NCBI GenBank assembly: GCA_017744355.1
Contig: JAGIBK010000010.1
Span: forward strand, 22,391-86,390
DNA length: 64,000 nucleotides
Direction: 5' to 3'
Source of the DNA: a bacterium
GTDB taxonomy: Bacteria > Cyanobacteriota > Sericytochromatia > S15B-MN24 > UBA4093
Every line of letters starts with the position of its first letter. The stretch's first letter is position 1. Of the stretch, positions 25,886 to 35,089 are shown one piece after another. Below the pieces are notes generated by a model. The model was not told where the DNA came from. It did not search any database and saw only the letters and a list, made by a program, of their open reading frames with translations. A program made the position numbers and the translations under genes.

Positions 25886-26042
25886 GCCGGCAAGCAGGCG
25901 CATGGCGGATCACACCCCGGATGAGGGGGCGATCGCTTCCGGTTTCGGTGGGGTGTGGCAAGATAATCCCATCAACCACACACCACCTCTCTGAGATGAC
26001 CTCGGCCCGCCGACCGCACACCGGCGGGCCGAGGTCTTTTGA
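25886..26042 (+). repeat. Interspersed repeat family, copy C
   Basis: It shares the leader GCCGGCAAGCAGGCGCA with copy A and GCGGATCACACCCCGGATGA with copy B. Hairpin 1 has the loop CAAGATA-ATCC-CATCAA. Hairpin 2 (26001-26013 with 26023-26035) is followed by TCTTTTG and can serve as terminator for the convergent genes on either side. Confidence 0.85.
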
Positions 26043-26045
26043 CGC

Positions 26046-26660
26046 CTAGCGCTCGAAGTTCAGGTTCACCGGCTGCCGGCGATAGCTGGTCGCGTTCGCA
26101 GGCTTGGTCGGGGGGACGTTGCCCGCCAGCTCGAACTTGAAGTCATCCACCCAGGTCTCGCCCGTCTTGCTCAGGAGCAGACCGAAGGCGATGGCCTCGC
26201 TCTCTTGCGGGACGTCCAAGACGATCTCGTACTTCTTCCAGTCGGACGTGCCCTTGATGGGGCGCTCTTGCATGTTGTCGAAGCTCAGGACCGCCTGCTC
26301 AGGCCCGTCGACCCGCATCCACAGCCCCGCCCAGTCCTTCACGTCCTTGCTCTTCACGAAGGCCGACATCCGGACGCGCTTGCCGCGGTACTCCCGGGCG
26401 CTGAAGGTCTGCATGAGCGTTCCAAAGCTCTCGTTGTCCCGGATGGCCGTGACGGACTTGAGGTAGGCACTCGCTCCCTTGCCGTGCCGCACGCTTTGAT
26501 CGAGGCCGACGGCGTACGCCTCGGGCTTGCTGCCTGCCTTGTACCAGCCCTCGGGGGCCGTCTGCGCCGTGGCGGGCTGGTGGGGTACCAGGGTCACGGC
26601 GGCCATGGCCGTGGCGGCCACGATGGCGAGGGTCGCGATGCGCTTCACTGGACCGAACAT
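26046..26660 (-). CDS. Exported protein with a carbohydrate-binding-like beta-sandwich
   Basis: 204 residues with an N-terminal signal peptide (MFGPVKRIATLAIVAATAMA). The mature part (GWYKAGSKPEAYAVGLDQSV, GTLMQTFSAREYRGKRVRMS, DWKKYEIVLDVPQESEAIAF, GETWVDDFKFEL) matches the galactose-binding-like jelly-roll often fused to AraC regulators or peptidases. It is probably periplasmic or secreted. Ligand unknown. Confidence 0.7.
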   Translation of the reverse strand: MFGPVKRIATLAIVAATAMAAVTLVPHQPATAQTAPEGWYKAGSKPEAYAVGLDQSVRHGKGASAYLKSVTAIRDNESFGTLMQTFSAREYRGKRVRMSAFVKSKDVKDWAGLWMRVDGPEQAVLSFDNMQERPIKGTSDWKKYEIVLDVPQESEAIAFGLLLSKTGETWVDDFKFELAGNVPPTKPANATSYRRQPVNLNFER

Positions 26661-26790
26661 GCTGAAGTTCCTTTCTGGTGGGTGCTGCGAGGGGGGCGTT
26701 ACGACTGTTGTGACTGTAACGCGGGGCTCGCTTCCCAGTCGGTCAACTTTGGTCCCGACTTCGTCATGATTTGATCACATCGCTCGCCCC

Positions 26791-27489
26791 TCAGCGGTCC
26801 AGGCGATAGCCGACCCCGTGGACGGTCTTGAGGAAGCGGGGCTCGGCCGGGTCCGCCTCGATGGTCTGGCGCAGCTTCACCACGAGGTTGTTGACCGTCC
26901 GCTGGTTGATGAACTGGTCCTGGCCCCAGACCTCGTCCATGAGGGTATCGCGCGAGACGACCGTGCCCTCGTGACGCGCCAGGACCCGCAGGATGTCGAA
27001 CGCCTTGGCGGGCAGCTCCACCGCCTTCTCGGGGTGGTGAACGGTATAGCGTTTGATGTCGAACACCACCGGGCCGAAGGTGAGCGTCTCATCAGCCGGC
27101 GCTTCGCGCGTGGCCGCCGGGGGCTCTGCGCGGCGCAGGACGGCGCCGATCCGACCCAGCAACTCGAGCAAGCTGAAGGGTTTGGTCACGTAGTCATCCA
27201 CCCCGAGCTCGAAGCCGAGGACCTTGTCCATCTCGGTGTTCTTCGCCGTCAGCAGGATCACGGGCGTGCGCCTTCCCGCCTGGCGCAGCGCCTTCAGCAC
27301 TTCGAAGCCGCTCAGCTCCGGCAGCATGACGTCCAGGAGGATCAGGTGGTAGGGGCGCGTCAGCGCCATCTCGAGGGCTTCGTCCCCGCGGCCGCTCGAC
27401 TCGACCTCGTAGCCGCGCAGGCTCAGCACGTCGAGCAGCCCCTTGAGCAGGGACGGTTCGTCCTCGACCACCAGCAGCCGTTCACCCAT
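26791..27489 (-). CDS. OmpR-family response regulator
   Basis: 232 residues. The receiver domain has VVEDEPSLL, the phosphoacceptor aspartate in LILLDVMLPELSG (about residue 52), LLTAK and VTKPFSL. The C-terminal winged helix has RYTVHHPEKAVELPAKAFDI, TVVSRDTLMDEVWG and LVVKLRQTIEADP. Its start overlaps the end of the sensor kinase gene upstream by 8 bases, so the pair is translationally coupled. The target genes are unknown; the exported protein gene just downstream is on the same strand. Confidence 0.9.
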   Translation of the reverse strand: MGERLLVVEDEPSLLKGLLDVLSLRGYEVESSGRGDEALEMALTRPYHLILLDVMLPELSGFEVLKALRQAGRRTPVILLTAKNTEMDKVLGFELGVDDYVTKPFSLLELLGRIGAVLRRAEPPAATREAPADETLTFGPVVFDIKRYTVHHPEKAVELPAKAFDILRVLARHEGTVVSRDTLMDEVWGQDQFINQRTVNNLVVKLRQTIEADPAEPRFLKTVHGVGYRLDR

Positions 27490-29110
27490 CCTTCGTCTCC
27501 TTCTCTTGCGCGAAACTGAGCCGGAAAAGGCTCCCGCCGCCTTCGTTCCCGAGGACCTCCACTTGGCCGCCTTGCCCCTCGGTGAAGGCCTTCACGAGGG
27601 CGAGGCCGAGGCCCGTGCCCGGGTGGCTGCGGCGTTCTTCTTGCTCCAGGCGGGTGTAGGGCTCGAAGATCGCCTTTCGCTTGCTCGCTGGGATTCCCGG
27701 GCCGCGATCGGCGATTTCGACCAGGAGGCGGCCATTCGTTTGGCGGGTGGTGACCTTCACCTGCGTCGGATCGCCGCCGTACTTGAGGGCGTTGTGGACC
27801 ACGTTCGAGACGGCGCGGACCGTCACCTCCGGGTCCACCCAGGCCGGCGGCAGCGCGGGAGCGAGCGCCAGGGCGACGACGGGCGGCGCGGAGCGATCGT
27901 ACGAGAGGGCGGCTTCGTGGGTGGCCTGGCGGACCAGCTCGTTGAGGTCGGTGGCGACGGGGACGTAGGTCCGGACGCCACGCTCGATCTTGCCGAGGTC
28001 CAGCAGGTCGTCGATGAGCCGGTGAAGGCGGGCGGCTTCCTTCCCGATGATCCGGTGATACTCAGCGATCTTGGCTTCGTCCGCGACGAGGCCGTGCTCG
28101 AGGATCTCGGCGTACATGCCGATGGCGGCCACCGGCGTCTTGAGCTCGTGAGAGACCATGGCCGTGAAGTTGCTCCGCAACTCCGCAAGCTCCAGCTCGC
28201 GCCGGATGGCACGGCTCGCGAGGCGCAAGGCGATCGCAAAGCCGCCGAAGACGGCGAAGCCACCTGCCAGGATGGCGGCGTAGCGCAGGAACACGCCTCG
28301 CAGGAGGCTGCCGTTGTCCACGGTGATGAGCAGGGGGGCGATCGGCTTTCTCGCGTTCGTCGAGAAGGTATCGACCCTGAAGCGCCAGGACTGGGCGGCG
28401 AGGAGGGTGTGCCAGGCGGCCCCGTACCCGAGACGGTAGGAGGCCTTGTCCGCGAGCAGGGGAGGCCGAGCATCGGGGTGGTCCTGGTGCTGGTACGTGG
28501 TGCCAGGAGGCAAGCGGAGCGCCTTGATGCGGGTTTCGAGCCAAGGGCCGAATATGTAGGCGAAATCCAGCTCGGTGACGAGGCATTCTTGTCGCGCGTT
28601 GCGGCTCACGGAGAGGCGGTAATCCGCAGGCTCGCCCTCCAGGGGGGCGAAGCTCTCTGCATAACCGATCGGGGCTGGGCCGAGGGTGGTGATCAGGCCA
28701 CTGGCGGAAGGCGGAACGCGCAAGGCCTTGGTGGCAAGCCAGGCGGGCGGTTGCGGCGAGCCATCGAGGGGGCGGCCTTGCGCATCCAGCAGGTAAAGCC
28801 TGAAGGTGGGCGAGATGGCGGTGCGGGCCTCTTCGAAGGTTTTTGCGGACAAGCTTTCCGTCTTGAAGCGCCTGACCAGCGATAGCATGACGGCCCGCTC
28901 CTTGTCCTGGAGCGCGTCAAACGAGGCGGATAGCTGTTGGAGCTTGGGGACTAGCGCCGCTTCTTTTGCCCCGAGCTGGAAGAGGCAATCGCTCGCCAGG
29001 GCCATCGACCAAATGAAGGTCACGAGGACAAGACCGATGGCCCACCAGGCCCAGAGGAGGCGGACGCGATGCTTCAAGGGAAGGTGGGGGAGTCGCGGCA
29101 GCACGTTCAT
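27482..29110 (-). CDS. Membrane sensor histidine kinase
   Basis: 542 residues from MNVLPRLPHLPLKHRVRLLW. One membrane helix near residue 20 and a second near 290 bracket an extracytoplasmic sensor region of about 250 residues. HisKA contains the phosphoacceptor in MVSHELKTPVAAIGMY, and the ATPase has VHNALKYGG, IADRGPGIP and GTGLGLALVKAF. GAGAGG lies directly before the ATG, so a GTG two codons later (29104) has better spacing and may be the true start. Pairs with the response regulator. Confidence 0.88.
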   Translation of the reverse strand: MNVLPRLPHLPLKHRVRLLWAWWAIGLVLVTFIWSMALASDCLFQLGAKEAALVPKLQQLSASFDALQDKERAVMLSLVRRFKTESLSAKTFEEARTAISPTFRLYLLDAQGRPLDGSPQPPAWLATKALRVPPSASGLITTLGPAPIGYAESFAPLEGEPADYRLSVSRNARQECLVTELDFAYIFGPWLETRIKALRLPPGTTYQHQDHPDARPPLLADKASYRLGYGAAWHTLLAAQSWRFRVDTFSTNARKPIAPLLITVDNGSLLRGVFLRYAAILAGGFAVFGGFAIALRLASRAIRRELELAELRSNFTAMVSHELKTPVAAIGMYAEILEHGLVADEAKIAEYHRIIGKEAARLHRLIDDLLDLGKIERGVRTYVPVATDLNELVRQATHEAALSYDRSAPPVVALALAPALPPAWVDPEVTVRAVSNVVHNALKYGGDPTQVKVTTRQTNGRLLVEIADRGPGIPASKRKAIFEPYTRLEQEERRSHPGTGLGLALVKAFTEGQGGQVEVLGNEGGGSLFRLSFAQEKETKDG

Positions 29111-29213
29111 CCTCTCGGCAAGCAAGCTACCCCTTATATACCAAGCGTCTCGATCAGAGAAAAGGCCCGAAGGCGAAGCTGCCAAGCGAGCGAGAGCTTT
29201 CTCACGCGCCGGA

Positions 29214-29337
29214 AGTCAGGGCGATCGCTTCTGGACTCGGTGGAGTGTGGCAAGATAAGTCCATCAACCACACACCACCTCTCTGAGCCCCCCTCGGCCC
29301 GCCGACCGCACACCGGCGGGCCGAGGTCGTTCTGGCG
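29214..29337 (+). repeat. Interspersed repeat family, copy D
   Basis: It contains GTCAGGGCGATCGCTTC as in copy A, hairpin 1 with the loop CAAGATA-AGTC-CATCAA, CCTCTCTGAG, and hairpin 2 identical to copies B and C. It lies in the divergent region between the sensor kinase and dnaE2. Confidence 0.85.
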
Positions 29338-29384
29338 GAGCAGGGGCTCTGGACAAAACAGCAGGCAAGGCTTTAATCTCCATG

Positions 29385-29400
29385 TCGAACATATGTTCAA
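29385..29400 (+). promoter_or_regulatory. SOS box (LexA operator)
   Basis: TCGAACATATGTTCAA is a perfect GAAC-N4-GTTC palindrome of the Bacillus/actinobacterial LexA type. It lies 18 bases before the dnaE2 ATG. It overlaps a more upstream ATG (29382), which is therefore not a likely start. Confidence 0.85.
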
Positions 29401-29417
29401 TTATTCGAGGCTTCGAC

Positions 29418-32400
29418 ATGCACGACATCGTCCACCTGCAGACCCACTCCGTTTACTCCTTTCGCCAGAGCACCCTCGCCATCCCGGACCTGGTCTCCGA
29501 GGCGGTGGCGCGGGGGCACAAGGCGATCGCCCTGACCGACATGGACGGCCTCTACGGCTTCGTGCCCTTCGTCCAGGCGGCGCGCAAGGCGGGGATACGC
29601 CCGATCATCGGCGCGGAGCTCTCCTTGAAGCTCGGCGATGCGATGGCCAAGGTGCCCCAGCGCGCGACGCTCTTGGTTCGCGACGAGACGGGCTTCAAGA
29701 ACCTGTCGCGCCTCGTATCCCGCTTTCAATTGGGGGGGCGAAAGGGCCTCTCGCCCGAGGAGCTCGCAGACCATGCGGCGGGGCTGATCCTGTTGACCGG
29801 TGGTGAGCGGGGCGCTTTGCCGCGCCTCGTCTCGGAAGGGCGCATCCAGGCAGCTGAGGCGCTGCTACGAGACTGGCGAGAGGCCTTCGGCGCCGCGCAT
29901 TGCTTCGTGCAACTCGGGCCGTGGTGGCCGTCGCAGCCCTTGCTTCGACTTGCCGAAGCGTGCGAGGTGAAGGTGGTGGCCGCCCATGAAGCCGCTTACT
30001 TACGCCCTGAGGACCTGCGTACTTGGCACTTGCTGCGAGCAGGGCATGGCCTGGCGCCTGTGGCGTCCGGACCGCGTCATCTGGCAAGCGATGCGGAGCT
30101 GCGGCAGGCCTGGCAAGCCCTGCCCGAGGCGCTGGCCAACACCTGGGCGATCGCTGAGCGCTGCACTTATACGCCGGTCTTCGGGGCCTATCGCTTGCCC
30201 GAATTCCCGGGACGTGCCGCTGACGAGACGAGCGAAGCCATGCTCCGTCGCCGCTGCGCAGCGGGCCTCGAACACCGCTACGCGGCTTCCTCCCGCGGGG
30301 CTGAGGCGCGGCGACGGATGGAAGAGGAACTCGCCGTCATTGTGGCGATGGGGTTCGCGGATTACTTCCTCGTGGCCTGGGACTTGGTGCGGTTCGCCCA
30401 GACGGCGGGGATTCCTCACATTCCGCGGGGCAGCGCCGCTGGGAGCCTCGTCCTCTACCTCCTGGGGGTGACGCAGATCTGCCCCCTGGAGCACCATCTG
30501 TGCTTCGAGCGTTTTTTGAATCCCGAGCGTAAGAGCCTGCCCGATATCGACATGGACTTCGACTGGCGGCGTCGTGACGAGGTGGTGGATTACTGCTTCA
30601 AGACTTACGGTGAGGCGCATGTGGCCCGCATCGCCACCCACCAGCACCACGGCGCGCGTGGGGCCGTTCGCCTCGCGGGGGCTGCCCTCGGCCTTGAGCC
30701 TGCCTTGGTCGATGACGTGGCGCAGCGCATGCCACGCTGGGCCGGTGCGGGCGACATCGCTTCGGCGGTCGCCAAGGCGCCCGAATGCCAGGGCTTGCCG
30801 ATCGAGCAAGCGCCTTACAAGGAGCTCTTCGAAACGGCGCAGGCCTTCGAGGGCATCCCCGACCACCTGGGCTTGCATGCATGCGGTGTCGTGATCAGCA
30901 GCGGGCCGCTGAGCGACGTGGTCCCACTTGAAGCCTCCGCCAAGGGCCCCATCGTGACCCAGTTCGAGATGGAGGGGGTCGAGGCGGTGGGCCTGCTCAA
31001 GATGGATCTTTTGGGCAATCGTAACCTCGCCATCCTCGACGAGGCGGTAGCCCTGGTCAACAGGCGTCATGGCCTCTCCCTTGCGGTTGATGAATTGCCT
31101 CTGGACGACCCCGAGGCCTTTCGCTTGCTGGGCGAGGGGCGCGCTTTCGGGATCTATCAGATGGAGAGCAGTGGGGTCCAGGGGCTTTTGCGCCAGTTCC
31201 GGCCGACGGACCTCGAGGACGTCACGGCCATCACCAGCTTGTATCGACCGGGCCCCCTTCAGGGCGGCATCACTACTCACTACGTCGAGCGGCGCCACGG
31301 CCGCGAGGCGGTCGTCTATCCGGATCCTTGCCTGGCCGAGCTCCTTACGCATACTTACGGCTGCATCTTGTATCAGGAGCAGTGCCTCCAAGTGAGTCAC
31401 CTCTTCGCCGGCCTGAGCCTGGGGCAGTGCGAGAACCTGAGGCGAGGGCTCGCCAAGCGCAAGCGTTCCGAGATTACGGGTTTGGAGCAGGCTTTCTTCG
31501 AGGGCGCGCGGCGCCTCGGGCGAGAAGAAGCCCATGTGCAAGAGGTTTGGAAGTTACTCAGCAACTTCGGAGGCTATGGCTTCGTGAAGGCGCACGCGGC
31601 TTCGTGCGCGGCACTCGCCATCCGCGAGGCTTATATCAAGGCGCGCTGGCCCATCGAGTACCTGAGTGTGGTCCTGTCGGCCGGCTGTGGCTACTATCCA
31701 CCCCGGATCTACCTCGAGGATGCACGCTCCTTCGGGGCGCGCGTCGTGTTGCCCTGCGTGAACCGCTCCGACGAGGCCTATACCGTCGAGGAGGGCGGCG
31801 TGCTGCGGGTAGGGCTCGGGGCGATCAAGGGCCTGGGGCCGGTGGGGATGGCGACGATCCTGCGAGCTCGCCAAGACGGTCCGTTCCTCCATCTGGGGGA
31901 TTTGCGTCGTCGGACGGGGCTCTCGCGTTCGGAGCTCGAGACCTTGATCACCATTGGGGCGTGCGATGCCTTTGGTGTCTCTCGGCCAGGTCTCCTTTGG
32001 CAATTGACCATGCTAGGAACTACCAAGACGGCCCCTCGTATACCTGCTCAAGCGATGCTCTTTCCCCTCGTCGAGGCCATGCCCGAGCCACCGAGCACGC
32101 TGGCCGATTATTCGGACCAGCGCCGTCAGGCCATCGAGCGCGAGCGCCTCGGCTACGCCGTCACCGTGACCCGCTTGCCCAAGATGCCGGGTTGCCACTC
32201 CTTCGAAGAGGCGCGCGCTTTACCGGTGCGAAGCAAGGTTCAGGTGGTGGCCGAGTGCGTCTCTCGCTCCAGTCGGCGCACCAGGAATGGGGATAAGATG
32301 TGCTTTCTGACCCTCTCGGATGGAGAGAACCAATTGAGGGCGATCCTGTTCCCCGAGGCGTACCGGAAATTCGTCTTGGAGCTGCGCAAGGGGGCGGCAG

Positions 32401-32489
32401 TGTTTTCCGGGGTCCTCGGGAACGATGAGGGTGAGCCCATCCTGACGGTGACATGCGTGACGCCGCTGGTAGGAGGTGAGGTGGCATGA
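29418..32489 (+). CDS. dnaE2: Error-prone DNA polymerase III alpha subunit (DnaE2/ImuC type)
   Basis: 1023 residues, shorter than replicative DnaE. An N-terminal PHP domain (IVHLQTHSVYSF, ALTDMDGLYG), the polymerase aspartates in PDIDMDFDW (near 376) and LLKMDLLGNRN (near 528), and a C-terminal OB fold (VQVVAECVSRSSRRTRNGDK) are visible. The GAGG 7 bases before the ATG and the LexA box set this start. It acts in SOS mutagenesis and translesion synthesis. Its stop overlaps the dinB start (ATGA). Confidence 0.88.
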   Translation: MHDIVHLQTHSVYSFRQSTLAIPDLVSEAVARGHKAIALTDMDGLYGFVPFVQAARKAGIRPIIGAELSLKLGDAMAKVPQRATLLVRDETGFKNLSRLVSRFQLGGRKGLSPEELADHAAGLILLTGGERGALPRLVSEGRIQAAEALLRDWREAFGAAHCFVQLGPWWPSQPLLRLAEACEVKVVAAHEAAYLRPEDLRTWHLLRAGHGLAPVASGPRHLASDAELRQAWQALPEALANTWAIAERCTYTPVFGAYRLPEFPGRAADETSEAMLRRRCAAGLEHRYAASSRGAEARRRMEEELAVIVAMGFADYFLVAWDLVRFAQTAGIPHIPRGSAAGSLVLYLLGVTQICPLEHHLCFERFLNPERKSLPDIDMDFDWRRRDEVVDYCFKTYGEAHVARIATHQHHGARGAVRLAGAALGLEPALVDDVAQRMPRWAGAGDIASAVAKAPECQGLPIEQAPYKELFETAQAFEGIPDHLGLHACGVVISSGPLSDVVPLEASAKGPIVTQFEMEGVEAVGLLKMDLLGNRNLAILDEAVALVNRRHGLSLAVDELPLDDPEAFRLLGEGRAFGIYQMESSGVQGLLRQFRPTDLEDVTAITSLYRPGPLQGGITTHYVERRHGREAVVYPDPCLAELLTHTYGCILYQEQCLQVSHLFAGLSLGQCENLRRGLAKRKRSEITGLEQAFFEGARRLGREEAHVQEVWKLLSNFGGYGFVKAHAASCAALAIREAYIKARWPIEYLSVVLSAGCGYYPPRIYLEDARSFGARVVLPCVNRSDEAYTVEEGGVLRVGLGAIKGLGPVGMATILRARQDGPFLHLGDLRRRTGLSRSELETLITIGACDAFGVSRPGLLWQLTMLGTTKTAPRIPAQAMLFPLVEAMPEPPSTLADYSDQRRQAIERERLGYAVTVTRLPKMPGCHSFEEARALPVRSKVQVVAECVSRSSRRTRNGDKMCFLTLSDGENQLRAILFPEAYRKFVLELRKGAAVFSGVLGNDEGEPILTVTCVTPLVGGEVA

Positions 32490-33694
32490 AGCAGCGTTCG
32501 ATTCTGCACGTGGACATGGATGCGTTTTTCGCGTCGATCGCGCAGCGCGACTATCCCGAGTACCGCGGGAAGCCGGTGATTATCGGAGGGCACTCGACCA
32601 AGCGCGGGGTGGTGGCGAGCGCGAGCTACGAGGCGCGCGCCTTCGGGGTGCGCTCGGCCATGCCGCTCTACAAGGCTTACGAGCTCTGTCCCCATGCGAC
32701 GCGCTTGCCCGTCGAGATGAACAAGTACCGGGAGGTGAACGCCCAGCTCCGGGAGATCTGGAGCCGCTTTTCTCCCGTGGTCGAGCCGGTTTCCTTCGAT
32801 GAGGCCTACCTGGACTTGACGGGCACCGAGGCCTTGCTGGGACCTGCGGCGGGGGTGGCTGAGGCCCTGCGAGCAGCGATCCTCAAGGAAACGGGACTGA
32901 GCGCTTCGGTCGGCGGGGGGACGTCCAAGCTATTGGCCAAGATCGCCTCCAAGGAGGCTAAGCCGGCGGGAGTGTACCTCATCCCGCCGGGAGAGGAGAT
33001 GGCCTGGCTGAGTCCGCGGGACGTGGCCATCGTCCCAGGGGTGGGCGAGCGCACCAAGGAGCGCCTGTACAGCCTCAACATCAAGACGATCGGTCAGCTC
33101 CTCGATGTGGGGGAGGCCTTCCTCACGGCGCACTTCGGCGCGCAGGGGGCGGACCTGGCGTTGATCGCGCAGGGGCAGGATCCTCGGCCTGTCTCACCTG
33201 GTGGCCCGCCCAAGAGCATGGGCGGTGAGGAGACGTTCGACGTCGATAGCACCGATCCGGTCTTCTTGCGCCGGATGATCCTCAAGATCGCCTGTGAGCT
33301 GGGGTACCGGATGCGCAAGCACGGGCTGACGGCCGCGACGGTGACGGCCAAGGTGCGCTACGGCAAGACCTTCGAGACCGTCGAGCGCAGCAAGACCCTG
33401 CCGGTCGGGACCGATGAGGACGACGTGGTATACGACTTGGCGTGGCAACTGCTCATCAGTGCCTGGGACGGGCGGCGCCCCCTACGCCTCATCGGGGCGA
33501 GCGTCTCGAACTTTCGTCCCAATGCTCAGCTTGCGCTCTTTTCGCCCGTTGTCTCCAAGGGGATCGGGGCCTCTCGCGACCCCGATGCGCTCTACCGCAC
33601 GATGGACCAGCTGCGCGATCGCTTCGGACAGGGAGCCGTGCGCCGCGGAACGTTGCTTGAGAATGAAGGAAGCGATCGCCCGGCATCCCGATAA
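32486..33694 (+). CDS. dinB: Y-family DNA polymerase IV
   Basis: 402 residues. HVDMDAFFASI, SYEARAFGVRSAMP and VSFDEAYLDLTG (catalytic D and E near 105) mark a Y-family polymerase. IVPGVGERTKERLYSL is the HhH region, and the little-finger domain follows. It keeps the clamp-binding motif QLALF near residue 349, which ImuB shares but with a degenerate active site. Here the active site is intact, so DinB is preferred to ImuB. Translationally coupled to dnaE2 and probably LexA-controlled. Confidence 0.88.
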   Translation: MKQRSILHVDMDAFFASIAQRDYPEYRGKPVIIGGHSTKRGVVASASYEARAFGVRSAMPLYKAYELCPHATRLPVEMNKYREVNAQLREIWSRFSPVVEPVSFDEAYLDLTGTEALLGPAAGVAEALRAAILKETGLSASVGGGTSKLLAKIASKEAKPAGVYLIPPGEEMAWLSPRDVAIVPGVGERTKERLYSLNIKTIGQLLDVGEAFLTAHFGAQGADLALIAQGQDPRPVSPGGPPKSMGGEETFDVDSTDPVFLRRMILKIACELGYRMRKHGLTAATVTAKVRYGKTFETVERSKTLPVGTDEDDVVYDLAWQLLISAWDGRRPLRLIGASVSNFRPNAQLALFSPVVSKGIGASRDPDALYRTMDQLRDRFGQGAVRRGTLLENEGSDRPASR

Positions 33695-33748
33695 GGATGA
33701 TGCCTGGCCTTGGCGCAAGGGGAGTACCGAGAATGGCGGTGGCTCGTC

Positions 33749-33768
33749 AATGAGCAGTTCTGCTCATT
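33749..33768. terminator. Palindromic hairpin between convergent genes
   Basis: AATGAGCAG-TT-CTGCTCATT, a perfect 9-bp stem that overlaps the last codons of the minus-strand lipoprotein gene. No T-run. Confidence 0.45.
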
Positions 33769-34531
33769 GGGCGGGAATGACGATTGGAATTGGTCGCGTC
33801 GTGCCGTAATAACTGGCGCCACCAAATGAGCCACCATTTTTCCAGTATCGCACGACGTAGTATCGCGTTCCAGTCGTGACATTGTCGCTTAGATTGAGGG
33901 TGATGGCGGTATCGGTCGACGGTTGAGAGGTCTGTAAGGGCGCTAACTTGATATCGGCGTTTTGGAAGATGGCAACCTGGTAAAGGGGATTGGAAACCCC
34001 GTTTTTACTTGACCAAGAGAAATCGACTGAGCGAGATTGGAGGTTTGCGCCGGGTTGTGGAATAGGTGAGAGAAAATCCCAGGCAAGCTCGAGCGATTGG
34101 CTTGCCTCTTGGCTTTGGCTGGCCGTCACGGTGATGGGATCCGAAACGACGATGCCCGGTACGTTGAAGCCAAAATTGGCAATAGAGCCACCGTCGTCAT
34201 AAACGACTTGATAATCGCCATCAGCCAGATTTGAGAAAGAGGCGTTCCCTGCGGTATCACTCGTTGTAGTGATACTGCTTTGGACAAAGTTTGTGGCGCC
34301 TGGTGCGCGGTATTTTAGGCCGACCTTCAGGGCGTCTCCAGGCTGCGCGTTTTGAAAGGTCAAGTTGGCGAGGAGGCGCCCTGCAAACGGGTTGGGCGTC
34401 GCCATCGATGTAGGGGTAGGGGTGGGGGCTGGCGTCGTTTCTGGCTTCTTTTCCGGCGTTGTGATCGCGAGATTGGTGACGCACCCCGACAGTATTCCTA
34501 GCATCCCTAGACCGATAAGCCAACGTCTCAT
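33764..34531 (-). CDS. Lipoprotein with beta-sandwich domains
   Basis: 255 residues starting MRRWLIGLGMLGILSGC, a lipoprotein signal, with GAGGGA upstream. A threonine-proline linker (KPETTPAPTPTPTSMATPNP) follows. Residues 55-140 look like a carboxypeptidase-regulatory-like sandwich (SSITTTSDTAGNASFSNLAD, GDYQVVYDDGG). Residues 150-250 look like a fibronectin-type-III-like domain (SVDFSWSSKNGVSNPLYQVA). Its base composition is less GC-rich than its neighbours. Confidence 0.6.
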   Translation of the reverse strand: MRRWLIGLGMLGILSGCVTNLAITTPEKKPETTPAPTPTPTSMATPNPFAGRLLANLTFQNAQPGDALKVGLKYRAPGATNFVQSSITTTSDTAGNASFSNLADGDYQVVYDDGGSIANFGFNVPGIVVSDPITVTASQSQEASQSLELAWDFLSPIPQPGANLQSRSVDFSWSSKNGVSNPLYQVAIFQNADIKLAPLQTSQPSTDTAITLNLSDNVTTGTRYYVVRYWKNGGSFGGASYYGTTRPIPIVIPAQ

Positions 34532-34612
34532 ATAATCCCTCGCTTTCTAAGCGAAAGCTTATCACGCTAGGGATTTTCTTGTTGGTTTTGCAGTTGTGTT
34601 ATGGTCAGGATT

Positions 34613-35089
34613 TCACTCAAAAAAGGGGATGGCCCGCTCGCAGGTGGCGCCTTGCTCACGCTTGGAAACGAAGGGCAAGATAAGGCCACGGACTTGGCGA
34701 TCATCCGCCCAGCGTCGCCAGGCGATCGCCTCGGTGACGCCCGCCTCTTCGGCGAGCTGCCAGGCTTCCCACTTTTCGCGCGAGGCCTTTCTCATCAGCC
34801 GATTACAAATCAGGCGCTTTGAAAGCCAGAGCAGCGCCTGATCCCACTCCTTGCGGTTGACGTACTCCTGTCGAAAGCCCGAGCGCTGGAAGTCGTGACC
34901 CAGAACGATGCGTGCGATTTGCATCCCGGCGGCTTCGAGCTTCTCGGCCCCGTAAAGCTCTCGGTTGAGCGAGAGACGAAAGGCCCCCCAGGGGTAGGCG
35001 GTGAGGTAAGCGGCATGGACCATCACGCGCTTGTCGTCGATGGTGATGCGGTAGCGATCGATCTCGGGCATGAAGATGTCTTCAAGCAT
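34613..35089 (-). CDS. ImmA/IrrE-like protein lacking the protease motif
   Basis: 158 residues. Its gene overlaps the end of an XRE regulator gene by 8 bases, the usual place of ImmA/IrrE metallopeptidases. The stretch AAGMQIARIVLGH aligns in pattern with the family's HELxHxxLGH, but the two histidines and the glutamate are replaced by M, R and Q. NRKEWDQALLWLSKRLICNR corresponds to the following helix that supplies a further ligand. If the alignment holds, it is a catalytically dead relative that may act by binding. The family link is tentative. Confidence 0.4.
   Translation of the reverse strand: MLEDIFMPEIDRYRITIDDKRVMVHAAYLTAYPWGAFRLSLNRELYGAEKLEAAGMQIARIVLGHDFQRSGFRQEYVNRKEWDQALLWLSKRLICNRLMRKASREKWEAWQLAEEAGVTEAIAWRRWADDRQVRGLILPFVSKREQGATCERAIPFFE

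Noticed and set aside
29382..29417. Upstream ATG for dnaE2
   Set aside because: It lies within the LexA operator. The ATG at 29418 has GAGG upstream and begins where the PHP domain begins.
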